A stretch of DNA of 64,000 bases, taken from Methylocaldum sp. 14B (GTDB lineage Bacteria > Pseudomonadota > Gammaproteobacteria > Methylococcales > Methylococcaceae). Shown one piece after another: positions 46,894-56,713 of this stretch; the stretch's first letter is position 1, and the number at the start of each line of letters is the position of its first letter. Both the position numbers and the translations under genes were made by a program. The DNA lies in the NCBI RefSeq assembly GCF_002005105.1, contig NZ_MSCV01000007.1, positions 62,001 through 126,000 of the forward strand. The letters are read 5' to 3'. Below the pieces are notes generated by a model. The model was not told where the DNA came from. It saw only the letters and a program-made list of their open reading frames with translations, and searched no databases.

Positions 46894-48453
46894 ATGGCCG
46901 CCAAAACCCTTTATGACAAATTATGGGACGATCACGTGGTTTACTCCGAACCGGACGGATCGACTCTCATTTACATCGATCGCCATTTGATTCACGAGGT
47001 AACCTCGCCGCAGGCCTTCGAAGGGCTGAGGCTCGCGGGCCGTAAGCCCTGGCGGGTTACAGCCAATCTGGCGACGGCCGATCACAACGTGCCGACGGCC
47101 GAACGCGAACATGGCCTCAGCGACCCCATTTCACGGCTTCAGGTCGAAACGCTGGACCGGAACTGCGCCGACTTCGGCATTACCGAATTCGGCATGAACG
47201 ACGATCGCCAAGGCATCGTCCACGTGATCGGCCCCGAACAGGGTGCGACCCTGCCCGGCACGACCATCGTCTGCGGCGATTCCCATACCTCGACGCACGG
47301 AGCCTTCGGCGCTCTCGCCTTCGGCATCGGCACCTCCGAAGTGGAGCATGTGCTGGCCACGCAATGCCTGGTTCAGAAAAAAGCCAAGAACATGCTGGTC
47401 AAGGTGGAAGGGCAGCTCGGCCAAGGCGTCACGGCCAAGGACATCGTACTGGCCGTGATCGGCAGAATCGGCACCGCCGGCGGCACCGGATATACCATCG
47501 AATTCGCAGGATCGGCGATCCGCAGCCTATCGATGGAAGGACGCATGACCGTGTGCAACATGGCGATCGAGGCCGGAGCCCGAGCCGGACTGGTGGCCGT
47601 CGACGAGGTGACGATCGCTTATCTGAAAGACCGGCCTTATGCTCCGAAAGGGAATTTGTGGGACAAGGCGGTGGCGGCTTGGCGGCAACTTCGGAGCGAC
47701 GAAGGTGCCGTATTCGACAAAGTGGTCGAGATCGATGCCGCCGCTATCAACCCCCAGGTCACCTGGGGCACTTCGCCCGAGTTGGTATTGCCCATCGATA
47801 CCGCGATACCCAACCCTGAGCGGGAAACGGACCCCGTGAAACGTGAAAGCATGAAGCGCGCCCTGCAATACATGGATTTGAAGCCAGGCACGGCCATAAC
47901 CGATATTCGCGTAGACAAGATTTTCATCGGTTCATGCACCAATGCCCGCATCGAGGACTTGCGCGCTGCCGCCGAGGTGGTCCGGGGCCATAAGCTCGCG
48001 AGCAACATCAAGCAGGCCCTGGTGGTTCCCGGATCCGGCTTGGTGAAACGTCAGGCGGAACAGGAGGGCCTCGACCGAATTTTCCGGGAGGCAGGTTTCG
48101 AATGGCGAGACCCCGGATGCTCCATGTGCCTCGCGATGAATGCCGATCGCCTGGAACCGGGCGAGCGCTGCGCGTCCACATCGAACCGCAACTTCGAAGG
48201 ACGCCAGGGCTACGGTGGCCGCACCCATCTGGTGAGTCCCGCCATGGCGGCGGCGGCCGGTATCTACGGGCATTTTGTCGACATCCGTCAACTGCCGTCT
48301 CCCGCAAGCGAACCCAAAAAAGCACCGGCCAAGAAAGCGCCGGCGAAAACCGCCGCCGCATCGAGGACGAAATCGGCTGCTGCCGTAAAAACGTCCAAAC
48401 CCGCCCCTACGACCCGAAATCAGTCTGCGCGAAAGAGGAAATCCGAGCAATGA
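46894..48453 (+). CDS. leuC: 3-isopropylmalate dehydratase large subunit with basic C-terminal tail
   Basis: 519 residues; LeuC is normally about 466-470. The catalytic body ends at HFVDIRQL (residue 467). The 4Fe-4S ligands are the Cys in [11 protein letters not shown] and the pair in GCSMCLAMN. Residues 468-519 are an added tail rich in Lys, Ala, Pro and Ser (10 Lys, 4 Arg, 2 acidic), containing [11 protein letters not shown]. Its stop overlaps the leuD start. The enzyme isomerises 2-isopropylmalate to 3-isopropylmalate in leucine synthesis. The tail is discussed as a finding. Confidence 0.95.
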   Translation: MAAKTLYDKLWDDHVVYSEPDGSTLIYIDRHLIHEVTSPQAFEGLRLAGRKPWRVTANLATADHNVPTAEREHGLSDPISRLQVETLDRNCADFGITEFGMNDDRQGIVHVIGPEQGATLPGTTIVCGDSHTSTHGAFGALAFGIGTSEVEHVLATQCLVQKKAKNMLVKVEGQLGQGVTAKDIVLAVIGRIGTAGGTGYTIEFAGSAIRSLSMEGRMTVCNMAIEAGARAGLVAVDEVTIAYLKDRPYAPKGNLWDKAVAAWRQLRSDEGAVFDKVVEIDAAAINPQVTWGTSPELVLPIDTAIPNPERETDPVKRESMKRALQYMDLKPGTAITDIRVDKIFIGSCTNARIEDLRAAAEVVRGHKLASNIKQALVVPGSGLVKRQAEQEGLDRIFREAGFEWRDPGCSMCLAMNADRLEPGERCASTSNRNFEGRQGYGGRTHLVSPAMAAAAGIYGHFVDIRQLPSPASEPKKAPAKKAPAKTAAASRTKSAAAVKTSKPAPTTRNQSARKRKSEQ

Positions 48454-49091
48454 AAGCTTTTCGCCGTTTCGCGTCCAGAGTCGCCCCTTTGGACCGCGCC
48501 AACATCGACACCGACGCGATCATTCCTAAACAATTCCTGAAATCCATTCGCCGCAGTGGTTTCGGTCCCTATCTATTCGACGAGTGGCGCTACCTGGATC
48601 GCGGCGAACCCGACATGGATTGCTCGTATCGCCCTTTGAACCCGGATTTCGTGCTCAATCAACCGTGCTACTTCAGGGCGCGAATTCTGTTGACGCGCGA
48701 GAATTTCGGCTGCGGCTCGTCGCGCGAACATGCGCCCTGGGCTCTGGCAGATTATGGTTTCCGCGTAATCATAGCCCCGAGCTTTGCCGATATTTTCTAC
48801 AACAACTGCTTCAAGAACGGCATTCTGCCCATCGTACTCGATGCCGAAATCGTCGACCGCCTTTTCGAGCAAGCGGGTCCCGGCGTCGATCTCACCGTAG
48901 ATCTGGAAACACAGACGATCGCCACCCATTATGGCGACAAAATCCATTTCGAAATCGATCCTTCGCGGAAATACCGCCTGCTCAACGGCCTGGACGACAT
49001 CGGCCTGACCCTTCAGCATGCCGACAAGATCCGGGCTTACGAAGCGAGCCGCCGCCAAACCGCGCCTTGGCTGTTCCCGGAATACGCTTAG
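48450..49091 (+). CDS. leuD: 3-isopropylmalate dehydratase small subunit
   Basis: 213 residues from ATG 48450, overlapping the leuC stop (ATGA). Family blocks: [30 protein letters not shown] and [17 protein letters not shown]. It pairs with LeuC. A longer in-frame reading through the end of leuC is an artefact of the overlap. Confidence 0.96.
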   Translation: MKAFRRFASRVAPLDRANIDTDAIIPKQFLKSIRRSGFGPYLFDEWRYLDRGEPDMDCSYRPLNPDFVLNQPCYFRARILLTRENFGCGSSREHAPWALADYGFRVIIAPSFADIFYNNCFKNGILPIVLDAEIVDRLFEQAGPGVDLTVDLETQTIATHYGDKIHFEIDPSRKYRLLNGLDDIGLTLQHADKIRAYEASRRQTAPWLFPEYA

Positions 49092-49124
49092 TTTCTAAAA
49101 AACAAAGAGAGACTCATCAATCGC

Positions 49125-50213
49125 ATGACCAAGAAGATCGCAGTGCTGCCCGGCGACGGCATCGGCCCGGAAATCGTCGCCGAGGCATTAAAGGTGCTTG
49201 ACTGCCTGAGACAGGAATTCGGGCTTGACATTGAAACTGAAGACGCTTTGATCGGCGGTGCCGCATACGACGCCAAAGGCACGCCGTTTCCGGAAGAAAC
49301 CCTGACCCTGGCGAAAGCGGCCGATTCCGTGCTTTTGGGCGCGGTCGGGGGTCCGAAATGGGAACCGCTGGACTATTCGGTGCGACCGGAACGCGGCCTT
49401 CTGGGAATACGTGCCGAATTGGAACTGTTCGCGAATCTTCGCCCAGCGATTCTCTATCCCCAGTTGGTCGCCGCTTCGACGCTGAAACCGGAAGTGGTCT
49501 CGGGACTCGATATCATGATCATCCGCGAACTGACCGGCGGCATCTACTTCGGCAAACCGCGGGGCCGCCGCATCAATGAAAAGGGCGAACGGGAAGGCTT
49601 CAACACCTTGATTTACAGCGAATCGGAGATCCGCCGCATCGCCCATATCGCGTTCCAGATCGCTCAAAAGCGCAACAAACGGCTGTGCTCCATCGACAAA
49701 GCCAACGTGCTGGAGTGCACCGAACTGTGGCGCGAGATCGTGATCGAGGTCGGCCGCGAGTATCCGGACGTCCAGCTCAGCCATATGTACGTCGATAACG
49801 CCGCGATGCAGCTGGTGCGCGCGCCCAAGCAGTTCGACGTCATGCTGACCGACAATATGTTCGGCGATATCCTTTCGGACTGTGCCGCCATGCTGACCGG
49901 CTCCATCGGCATGCTGCCTTCGGCGTCGCTCGACAAAAACGGCAAGGGCATGTACGAGCCCATTCACGGTTCGGCACCGGACATCGCCGGCAAGGGCGTT
50001 GCCAACCCCATCGCCACCGTACTGTCGCTGGCCATGATGCTGCGTTACAGTTTCAACGATGCCGCCTCCGCAGACCGGATCGAAAACGCGGTGATAGCCG
50101 CTTTGGACGCAGGCTACCGAACCGCCGATATCTACTCCGAAGGCATGAAGAAGGTCGGAACCGCCGATATGGGCGATGCCATCGTATCCGCTTTACGATC
50201 ATTGAACCGCTAA
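49125..50213 (+). CDS. leuB: 3-isopropylmalate dehydrogenase
   Basis: 362 residues. Motifs: [18 protein letters not shown], substrate-binding arginines in [16 protein letters not shown], and the metal/NAD region [19 protein letters not shown] with [16 protein letters not shown]. It oxidises and decarboxylates 3-isopropylmalate with NAD+. Third gene of leuCDB, 33 bp after leuD. Confidence 0.97.
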   Translation: MTKKIAVLPGDGIGPEIVAEALKVLDCLRQEFGLDIETEDALIGGAAYDAKGTPFPEETLTLAKAADSVLLGAVGGPKWEPLDYSVRPERGLLGIRAELELFANLRPAILYPQLVAASTLKPEVVSGLDIMIIRELTGGIYFGKPRGRRINEKGEREGFNTLIYSESEIRRIAHIAFQIAQKRNKRLCSIDKANVLECTELWREIVIEVGREYPDVQLSHMYVDNAAMQLVRAPKQFDVMLTDNMFGDILSDCAAMLTGSIGMLPSASLDKNGKGMYEPIHGSAPDIAGKGVANPIATVLSLAMMLRYSFNDAASADRIENAVIAALDAGYRTADIYSEGMKKVGTADMGDAIVSALRSLNR

Positions 50214-50231
50214 TCCCGAACGAGTTTCCCC

Positions 50232-51254
50232 ATGAGCAAGACTTACGATATTGCAGTATTGGGCGCCACCGGCGCGGTGGGCGAGACCATGCTGTCCATC
50301 CTGGAGGAGCGCAACTTTCCCGTTGGCCAGGTGTATGCCCTGGCTAGCGCACGCTCCGCCGGCCAGCGCGTGGAATTCAAAGGCGGCTATCTCACCGTGC
50401 AGGATGTGGCCGAGTTCGATTTTTCCAAGGCACAGATCGGCCTGTTTTCCGCAGGCGCATCGGTTTCCGCCGTTTACGCCCCTAAAGCTGCGGCAGCCGG
50501 CTGCGTGGTCGTGGACAACACCTCCTGTTTCCGCTACGAGACGGATATCCCCTTGGTCGTGCCGGAAGTCAATCCGGAGGCCATCGGGCAGTACAAGCCC
50601 CGGGGAATCATCGCCAATCCGAATTGCTCCACGATTCAGATGCTGGTCGCTTTGAAGCCGATCTACGATGCTGTCGGCATCGAGCGAATCAACGTCTGCA
50701 CCTATCAGGCGGTATCCGGAACCGGAAAAAAGGCCATCGAGGAACTCGGCAAGCAAACCGCTTTATTGCTTAACGGCAAACCGATCAACCCCGAAGTCTA
50801 TCCGAAGCAGATCGCTTTCAACGCCATCCCCCAGATCGACGTCTTCATGGATAACGGCTACACCAAGGAAGAGATGAAGATGGTATGGGAAACCCGCAAA
50901 ATCATGGGCGACGACAGTATCCGGGTGAACCCGACTACGGTGCGGGTACCCGTATTTTACGGCCACTCCGAGGCGGTCCATATCGAGACTCGGGAAAAAA
51001 TCACCGCTGCGCATGCGCGGGAATTGCTCAGCCGTGCTCCGGGAGTGGCGGTGATCGACGAACACAAGCCCGGCGGCTATCCGACTGCGGTTACCGACGC
51101 AGCCGGGCACGATGCCGTTTATGTCGGACGCATCCGCGAAGACATTTCCCACCCGCGAGGTTTGGATCTTTGGGTCGTAGCCGACAACGTACGAAAAGGC
51201 GCGGCGCTCAACAGCGTACAAATCGCCGAGGTGCTGGCAAAAACATACATCTAG
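50232..51254 (+). CDS. asd: Aspartate-semialdehyde dehydrogenase
   Basis: 340 residues. NADP loop AVLGATGAVGETML, catalytic Cys132 in NPNCSTIQM, and the acceptor region YQAVSGTGKKAIEEL. It makes aspartate semialdehyde for lysine, methionine, threonine and diaminopimelate. It follows leuB by 18 bp and precedes fimV by 79 bp, an order seen in several gammaproteobacteria. Confidence 0.97.
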   Translation: MSKTYDIAVLGATGAVGETMLSILEERNFPVGQVYALASARSAGQRVEFKGGYLTVQDVAEFDFSKAQIGLFSAGASVSAVYAPKAAAAGCVVVDNTSCFRYETDIPLVVPEVNPEAIGQYKPRGIIANPNCSTIQMLVALKPIYDAVGIERINVCTYQAVSGTGKKAIEELGKQTALLLNGKPINPEVYPKQIAFNAIPQIDVFMDNGYTKEEMKMVWETRKIMGDDSIRVNPTTVRVPVFYGHSEAVHIETREKITAAHARELLSRAPGVAVIDEHKPGGYPTAVTDAAGHDAVYVGRIREDISHPRGLDLWVVADNVRKGAALNSVQIAEVLAKTYI

Positions 51255-51333
51255 GCTAAGCTTTCCTTCAGCAATCTAGGCAGCTCCCGCCACCATGAAT
51301 GGCGGGAACGATTGGACAAAGGAGCGGCAATAA

Positions 51334-54318
51334 GTGCGTAAGTTATCAAAAACCTTGGCGATGATGAGTCTACTGGCCCCAATGGGAGCGAGTGCGCTAG
51401 GTATTGGAGACATCAGGCTACGCTCCGCCCTGAATCAGTCGCTAAACGCCGAGATTCCGCTAGTTCTTTCCGGCGGGGATTCCCTGGCGGACGTCAAAAT
51501 CGCTTTGGCGTCCCCGGAAGCGTTTGCCAAGGCCGGCTTGGAACGGCACTATTTTCTCACCAAACTGCGTTTTACCGCCGTGCAAAAACCCGATGGCAGC
51601 TATGCCATCGAGGTGAGTTCGAACGATGTCATGCACGAACCGTTCGTCAGCTTCTTGGTAGAGGTCAATTGGCCGCGCGGGCGCGTAGTACGTGAATATA
51701 CCGTACTGCTGGACCCGCCTGCCACCTTCTCCGATCGCGCGCTCGTCGACTCACGATCTCCATCGGTATTCGAGCAACCGAACGATGACCACCCGCAAAC
51801 TGCGGATGCCCAGGTTTCGCCCCGCAAGTCCCAGCCCCGTGCTTCGACGGCAAGCGCTTCATCCGAGTCCGAAAGTCCGATCCAAGGTTCTGAATACGGG
51901 CCAGTCAAAAGAGATTCCACGCTTTGGGAAATCGCCAAACAGGTAAATCGCGACCCAAGCATCGCTCAGGAACAAATGGTCGTCGCCCTTTACCGGCACA
52001 ACCCACATGCGTTTTATGGAGACACGCCGGACACTTTGAAGGCAGGAGAAACGCTGAAAATTCCCGATCGCGAATTTGTTCTGCAATTCACCAGCTCGCA
52101 AGCGCGGGATGAGCTTTATCGATCAAGCAGTCGGACTGGGAAAGTCGCAAGCCGCAGTAACAAGGCACAGAGCTTGGGCGCTGTGACGGGCTCCGCGACA
52201 CAGCCGACGCAAACTCAGCTCAAATTGTTAGCCGCATCCGATACCAAGACGAAAGATGAAGAAGCGGTCGCAGGAAGCACGGATGGCGCCGGGAAATCCA
52301 AGGGAGAAATTGCGCTCGAAATCGCAGAGACGCTCAAACAGGAAAACGAGGATCTCCGTTCCCGCCTGACTCAGCTCGAGCAGCAACTGACGGAGATGCA
52401 TCGTCTCTTGACCCTGAAGAACGAACAGATTGCGCTGCTGCAAGAACCACAAGCACAACAACCTTCGGCCGAATCGGCGAAGAAAGAGCCCCCTAATCCG
52501 GAACAGCTAACAGCTCAAACGACACCGGCTCCGGAAGCACAGAAGCCGGCGGAGCCATCCACCCAGCCGGCGAATCCGCCGACTTCTCCAGAGACGGTTC
52601 CAGAAACGGCTCAAACACCCCAACCCACCGCCGTCCAGACCGAGCAGCCGAAGGTCGAGGCGCCTAAGCCCGTTCCTGCCGCGCCGCCGCAGCCTGAACA
52701 GAGCAGCATTTGGGACGACTTGTTCGATCAGCCGACCTATCTCGGTGCCGCAGCAGGAGGTCTGATGTTGCTGGCGGTCATACCATGGCTGCTTGCCCGT
52801 CGCCGTGCGGCCATGATCGAAGAGACCGAAAGCATCTTGCTTGCGACCGAGAAAGAAAACCTGCAAAAGGCGAAAAAAGCGGAGTCCAAATTCAACTCCA
52901 CAATCTCGGAACCGACGACCGCTACAAAAACCTCTTTTCTGAGCGAATTCACGCCGAGCGATTTTGACGCCTTAGGAGCCGAGGCGGACGAAGTCGACCC
53001 GATTTCGGAAGCCGATGTATATCTCGCTTACGGCCGTTACAAGCAGGCGGAGGATTTGATCCGGAACGCGATAGAGCAGTACCCCGAACGAGACGAATGC
53101 AAGCTCAAGCTTCTGGAAATTCATTACGCCACCGAGAACCGAGAAGCTTTTGAGCGTTTCGCCCAGGAACTCAAAAGACAAGGTAAAGACGGCGATGCCG
53201 ACTTCTGGGAAAATGTGGTTGAAATGGGACGGGAATTATGTCCCGGAAACTCGCTGTTTAGCGCGTCGCCATCGTCCAGCCGACCTTTGGCTCTTGATGC
53301 GAATGCAAGGGACATCCTGGGCTCTATCGATCTTACCGATGAACTCATCGAGGATCTGAAGCGCTTCGATAGCGAGGTGGCCGAAACATCGACATCCGCA
53401 GAGGAAAAGCGTGTTTCTCTCGACTTCAATTTCGATGCGCAAAACCCAGATGAAGATCAGGCAATCGCCGCCGAGCACCCCGTCATGGAATTCGATGTCG
53501 ACGATCTTCGGAGCGAAACTCCTTCCGTCGTCACAGCTCAGCCTGAAGATGAATCTCCAGAACTCGAAAATCTCATCGTCTTTGAGACCGACAAGCCGGG
53601 GTCCAATTCCCGAAAAGAACCCATAACACAGGGTTCGGAGAACAGCATTGACGATATCTTGCTCGAGCTAGCGGCCAATGCACAGCACAAAGACAAGCCG
53701 GAGTCTGACGACGCCTCATCCGGCAATGAAATGTTTGATTTCGATTTCAGTTCCTTCGGCCTTGAGGACTCTGAAGCCAACTCAAAGGAGCCCGAGAGTG
53801 AGCTGCCGAAACTTGACAACCTGATTGCTTTTGACGCGGGCAAACTGAAAGCTCATCCTGAAACTAAAACGCACGAAGAAGCGGATCAATCCATAGACGA
53901 CCTATTGCATGAGCTGAATAAAAGCAGTGTACCGCAAGATGACGTATCCAAATCGGACCGCGTAGCGTCCATTTCGAATCTCGAAACATCGGATTTCAAT
54001 TTCGAGCTTGACTTGGCTTCGTCTGTTCAAGCGGAAAGCGAAGCGCTAAACACGGAAAATCTGGAGAATCTTTCAGATGAGAACGAGGATCAGTACGCGC
54101 CGTTGACCGACATGGACCAGTTGGAAACCAAACTGGATTTGGCTAAGGCTTATGCGGACATGGATGATAAGCAGTCGGCGCTGGACATGCTCAAGGAAGT
54201 TCTGGAAATGGGCAATGAGCAACAGAAAACGGAGGCGAGAGCGCTGATGGGCAGATTAAGCATACAAGACGCTCAGCCGGAACCCATATCTCTCGCTAGC
54301 CCTGGCCGCCGGACCTAA
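51334..54318 (+). CDS. fimV: Polar hub protein FimV
   Basis: 994 residues from GTG 51334 with GGAG upstream. Order: signal peptide (to about residue 24), FimV N-terminal domain, LysM-like peptidoglycan-binding segment (STLWEIAKQVNRDPS, residues 195-250), coiled coil (330-370), Pro/Glu/Thr-rich linker, one transmembrane helix (LGAAAGGLMLLAVIPWLLA, near 470), TPR-like segment (ADVYLAYGRYKQAEDLIRNA), a long acidic region, and the C-terminal FimV domain (LETKLDLAKAYADMDDKQSA). It organises type IV pili and polar signalling. The acidic region is the most variable part. Confidence 0.95.
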   Translation: MRKLSKTLAMMSLLAPMGASALGIGDIRLRSALNQSLNAEIPLVLSGGDSLADVKIALASPEAFAKAGLERHYFLTKLRFTAVQKPDGSYAIEVSSNDVMHEPFVSFLVEVNWPRGRVVREYTVLLDPPATFSDRALVDSRSPSVFEQPNDDHPQTADAQVSPRKSQPRASTASASSESESPIQGSEYGPVKRDSTLWEIAKQVNRDPSIAQEQMVVALYRHNPHAFYGDTPDTLKAGETLKIPDREFVLQFTSSQARDELYRSSSRTGKVASRSNKAQSLGAVTGSATQPTQTQLKLLAASDTKTKDEEAVAGSTDGAGKSKGEIALEIAETLKQENEDLRSRLTQLEQQLTEMHRLLTLKNEQIALLQEPQAQQPSAESAKKEPPNPEQLTAQTTPAPEAQKPAEPSTQPANPPTSPETVPETAQTPQPTAVQTEQPKVEAPKPVPAAPPQPEQSSIWDDLFDQPTYLGAAAGGLMLLAVIPWLLARRRAAMIEETESILLATEKENLQKAKKAESKFNSTISEPTTATKTSFLSEFTPSDFDALGAEADEVDPISEADVYLAYGRYKQAEDLIRNAIEQYPERDECKLKLLEIHYATENREAFERFAQELKRQGKDGDADFWENVVEMGRELCPGNSLFSASPSSSRPLALDANARDILGSIDLTDELIEDLKRFDSEVAETSTSAEEKRVSLDFNFDAQNPDEDQAIAAEHPVMEFDVDDLRSETPSVVTAQPEDESPELENLIVFETDKPGSNSRKEPITQGSENSIDDILLELAANAQHKDKPESDDASSGNEMFDFDFSSFGLEDSEANSKEPESELPKLDNLIAFDAGKLKAHPETKTHEEADQSIDDLLHELNKSSVPQDDVSKSDRVASISNLETSDFNFELDLASSVQAESEALNTENLENLSDENEDQYAPLTDMDQLETKLDLAKAYADMDDKQSALDMLKEVLEMGNEQQKTEARALMGRLSIQDAQPEPISLASPGRRT

Positions 54319-56648
54319 AATAAACGCCTAAACCAAGAGTCGACTCCTTCCGGTGGATTCGACAGCCGACCGCATGGCGAAACGTCTGTCGGGGCAGAAC
54401 CCGCAATAAACGGATAGCGAATCGCACTGGGGCAACTTTCATCTGATCTCAAGCCATTTGCACGATCGATCCAAACGAAATCGACGTTTTCGGGCGGCTC
54501 CAGCTCAAGCGACTCCTTACTCACTTTTTGCATGGTAGATGCCCAAACCGGTAACGCGCCCTGGGCGCCGGTTAGCTTTGCCGGCTGGTTGTCGTCACGC
54601 CCGACCCAGACTACGCCCACATAATCGCCGGTAAATCCAGCAAACCAACTATCTCTGAGATCATTGGTCGTTCCAGTTTTTCCGGCGCAGTCGAAATGGG
54701 AAGGCAAATAGGCATAGGCAAATTTCCCGGTACCCTCCCGCATGACTTCCTGCAGGATCGTATCGACCAAATAAACTGCCGCTGAATCGATTGACTGCTT
54801 GACACTGAGGCCGTATCGCTGCAGGGTCTTCCCCTCTTGTGAAACAACCGCCTGAATCGCCCTTAGCGGAACCACAAAGCCGTCGCTGGCCAGGGTTTGA
54901 TACATTTGGGCGACTTCAAACGGGGTTAGCGAGGCGGTGCCCAGCAACAGCGACGGAACCAGCTCCACCGACTTCTCAACCCCTAATTTCCGTAAGGTTT
55001 CCGCGGTACGGGCAATCCCGACATCCATGCCTAAATTAACTGTCGCCAGATTAAAGGAATGCGCTAAGGCTTTATGCAAAGGAATTATGCCGTGCTCCCG
55101 ATTATCGTAATTCTTCGGTGTCCACGGCCGGCCGCCGGGATTCCTGATCCGAACCTCCATGTCTTGCAGCGGCGACATCAGCGTGTAGCGTTGCGGATTC
55201 TCCAATGCCGTCAAATAAACGACGGGTTTATACAGTGAACCTATTTGGCGTTCTGCGTCCAATGCGCGATTGAACCCGGAATTCTGCGGGTCTCTTGATC
55301 CCATTAAAGCGGCTACTTCGCCGGTAGCGCGGCGAGTAAACACAACGGCGGTTTCCAGTTGCGTCGTCCGGGTCTGTTTGTCGAGCTTTTTCAGCGTTGT
55401 CTCGACGGCCGATTCAAGATAGTGCTGCGCGAATATGTCGAGTGTCGTGAAAAGCTGGAGCCCTTCCGAGGTCAAGTCTTCGGGACGATATTCCTGCTGC
55501 AACTGACGCTTGACCAAATCCAGGAAAGCCGGATAGCGGCTGATGGCTTGGTGCGGATTCTTCACCACATCCAGAGGCCTTGCCTTAGCCTCCTCGGCCT
55601 GGCTCGCTGCAATCTGCCCTTGTTCCACCATCTCGTCCAATACCAGGTCCCTACGCTTCCTTGCCTTTTCCGGCCATCTAAACGGGTCGTAATAGGATGG
55701 CCCTCGCACCAGAGACACCAACAGAGCAACATGATGCAGTTCCAGCTCTTCCAGCGATCGGCTGAAATAGTACTGGCTGGCCAAACCGAACCCGTGTATC
55801 GCTCGGGCACCGTCTTGACCGAGATAAATTTCATTTAGATAAGCTTCCAGAATTTCATCCTTGGAATAACGCGCCTCCAATACCAATGCCATGACCAGCT
55901 CGTTAAGCTTGCGCCACCAGGTGCGCTCAGAGCTTAGAAAAAAGTTCTTTACCAGCTGCTGAGTCAAGGTGCTGCCTCCCTGCACGATTCCCCCCGCGCG
56001 AATGTTGGCCCACATCGCCCGAAGAATGCCGCGAGGCGAAATTCCGAAATGCTCGTAGAAATCCCGGTCTTCCACCGAGAACAGGGCCTTTAAGAGAAGC
56101 TCCGGCGCTTGATTGAGCTTGATCAATATACGATCTTCCTTCAGAGCCGGATAAAACGTCCCGATTTGGACCGGGTCCAAACGAAACAATGCCAGGGGCT
56201 TGGCGTCTTCGGGGTCGCTAACCGAACTTATTTGCCCGGCATCGAATCGCACCCGTATGTTGCGAGAGTTTTCTAGTTTGTCCCAGAACCGAAAATCGCG
56301 CGTCTTCAGCGTATACTCGGCACCCTTCCTGAAATAAGTACCCTGCGATGACAAGCTCGGATCGTTTCTGTATTTCAGCTGCTCCAATAACCATTCGAGC
56401 CGATCGGCACTCATCTCGTAACCGGCGAACAACTCGACGGGGCTGGCGTAAACCCGGGCCGGCAAAGACCAGCGCTTACCCTCGAATTGCTGACGGACCG
56501 TGTGGTCCACATAGGCCAGATATCCGACGATGATCGCGATCACGAAGGGAGACAAATACAGTGCGATGCGCCGAAATGACGCGTTCAGAAAAGACAAGAT
56601 GGACGACCGTTTTTTGCGTGGCGTCTTGCCGCGTCTGGTGTTTTGCAT
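54315..56648 (-). CDS. mrcB: Penicillin-binding protein 1B
   Basis: 777 residues. One N-terminal transmembrane helix, a UB2H-like domain (residues 60-155), the GT51 transglycosylase domain (VEDRDFYEHFGISPRG, GGSTLTQQLVKNFFL), and the transpeptidase domain with the active Ser in GSLYKPVVYL and KTGTTNDLRDSWFAGF. It polymerises and cross-links peptidoglycan. Convergent with fimV; the two stop codons overlap by 4 bp. Confidence 0.95.
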   Translation of the reverse strand: MQNTRRGKTPRKKRSSILSFLNASFRRIALYLSPFVIAIIVGYLAYVDHTVRQQFEGKRWSLPARVYASPVELFAGYEMSADRLEWLLEQLKYRNDPSLSSQGTYFRKGAEYTLKTRDFRFWDKLENSRNIRVRFDAGQISSVSDPEDAKPLALFRLDPVQIGTFYPALKEDRILIKLNQAPELLLKALFSVEDRDFYEHFGISPRGILRAMWANIRAGGIVQGGSTLTQQLVKNFFLSSERTWWRKLNELVMALVLEARYSKDEILEAYLNEIYLGQDGARAIHGFGLASQYYFSRSLEELELHHVALLVSLVRGPSYYDPFRWPEKARKRRDLVLDEMVEQGQIAASQAEEAKARPLDVVKNPHQAISRYPAFLDLVKRQLQQEYRPEDLTSEGLQLFTTLDIFAQHYLESAVETTLKKLDKQTRTTQLETAVVFTRRATGEVAALMGSRDPQNSGFNRALDAERQIGSLYKPVVYLTALENPQRYTLMSPLQDMEVRIRNPGGRPWTPKNYDNREHGIIPLHKALAHSFNLATVNLGMDVGIARTAETLRKLGVEKSVELVPSLLLGTASLTPFEVAQMYQTLASDGFVVPLRAIQAVVSQEGKTLQRYGLSVKQSIDSAAVYLVDTILQEVMREGTGKFAYAYLPSHFDCAGKTGTTNDLRDSWFAGFTGDYVGVVWVGRDDNQPAKLTGAQGALPVWASTMQKVSKESLELEPPENVDFVWIDRANGLRSDESCPSAIRYPFIAGSAPTDVSPCGRLSNPPEGVDSWFRRLF

Positions 56649-56713
56649 GGGATAAAAAATATGCCCGTCAGGGCTTAATCAACTGGACCGGAAACTAAAA
56701 ACAGCGGATTCGG

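Noticed and set aside
48102-49091. A 329-residue leuD starting inside leuC
   Set aside because: LeuD homology begins at the ATG at 48450; the upstream part is the leuC coding region in another frame.
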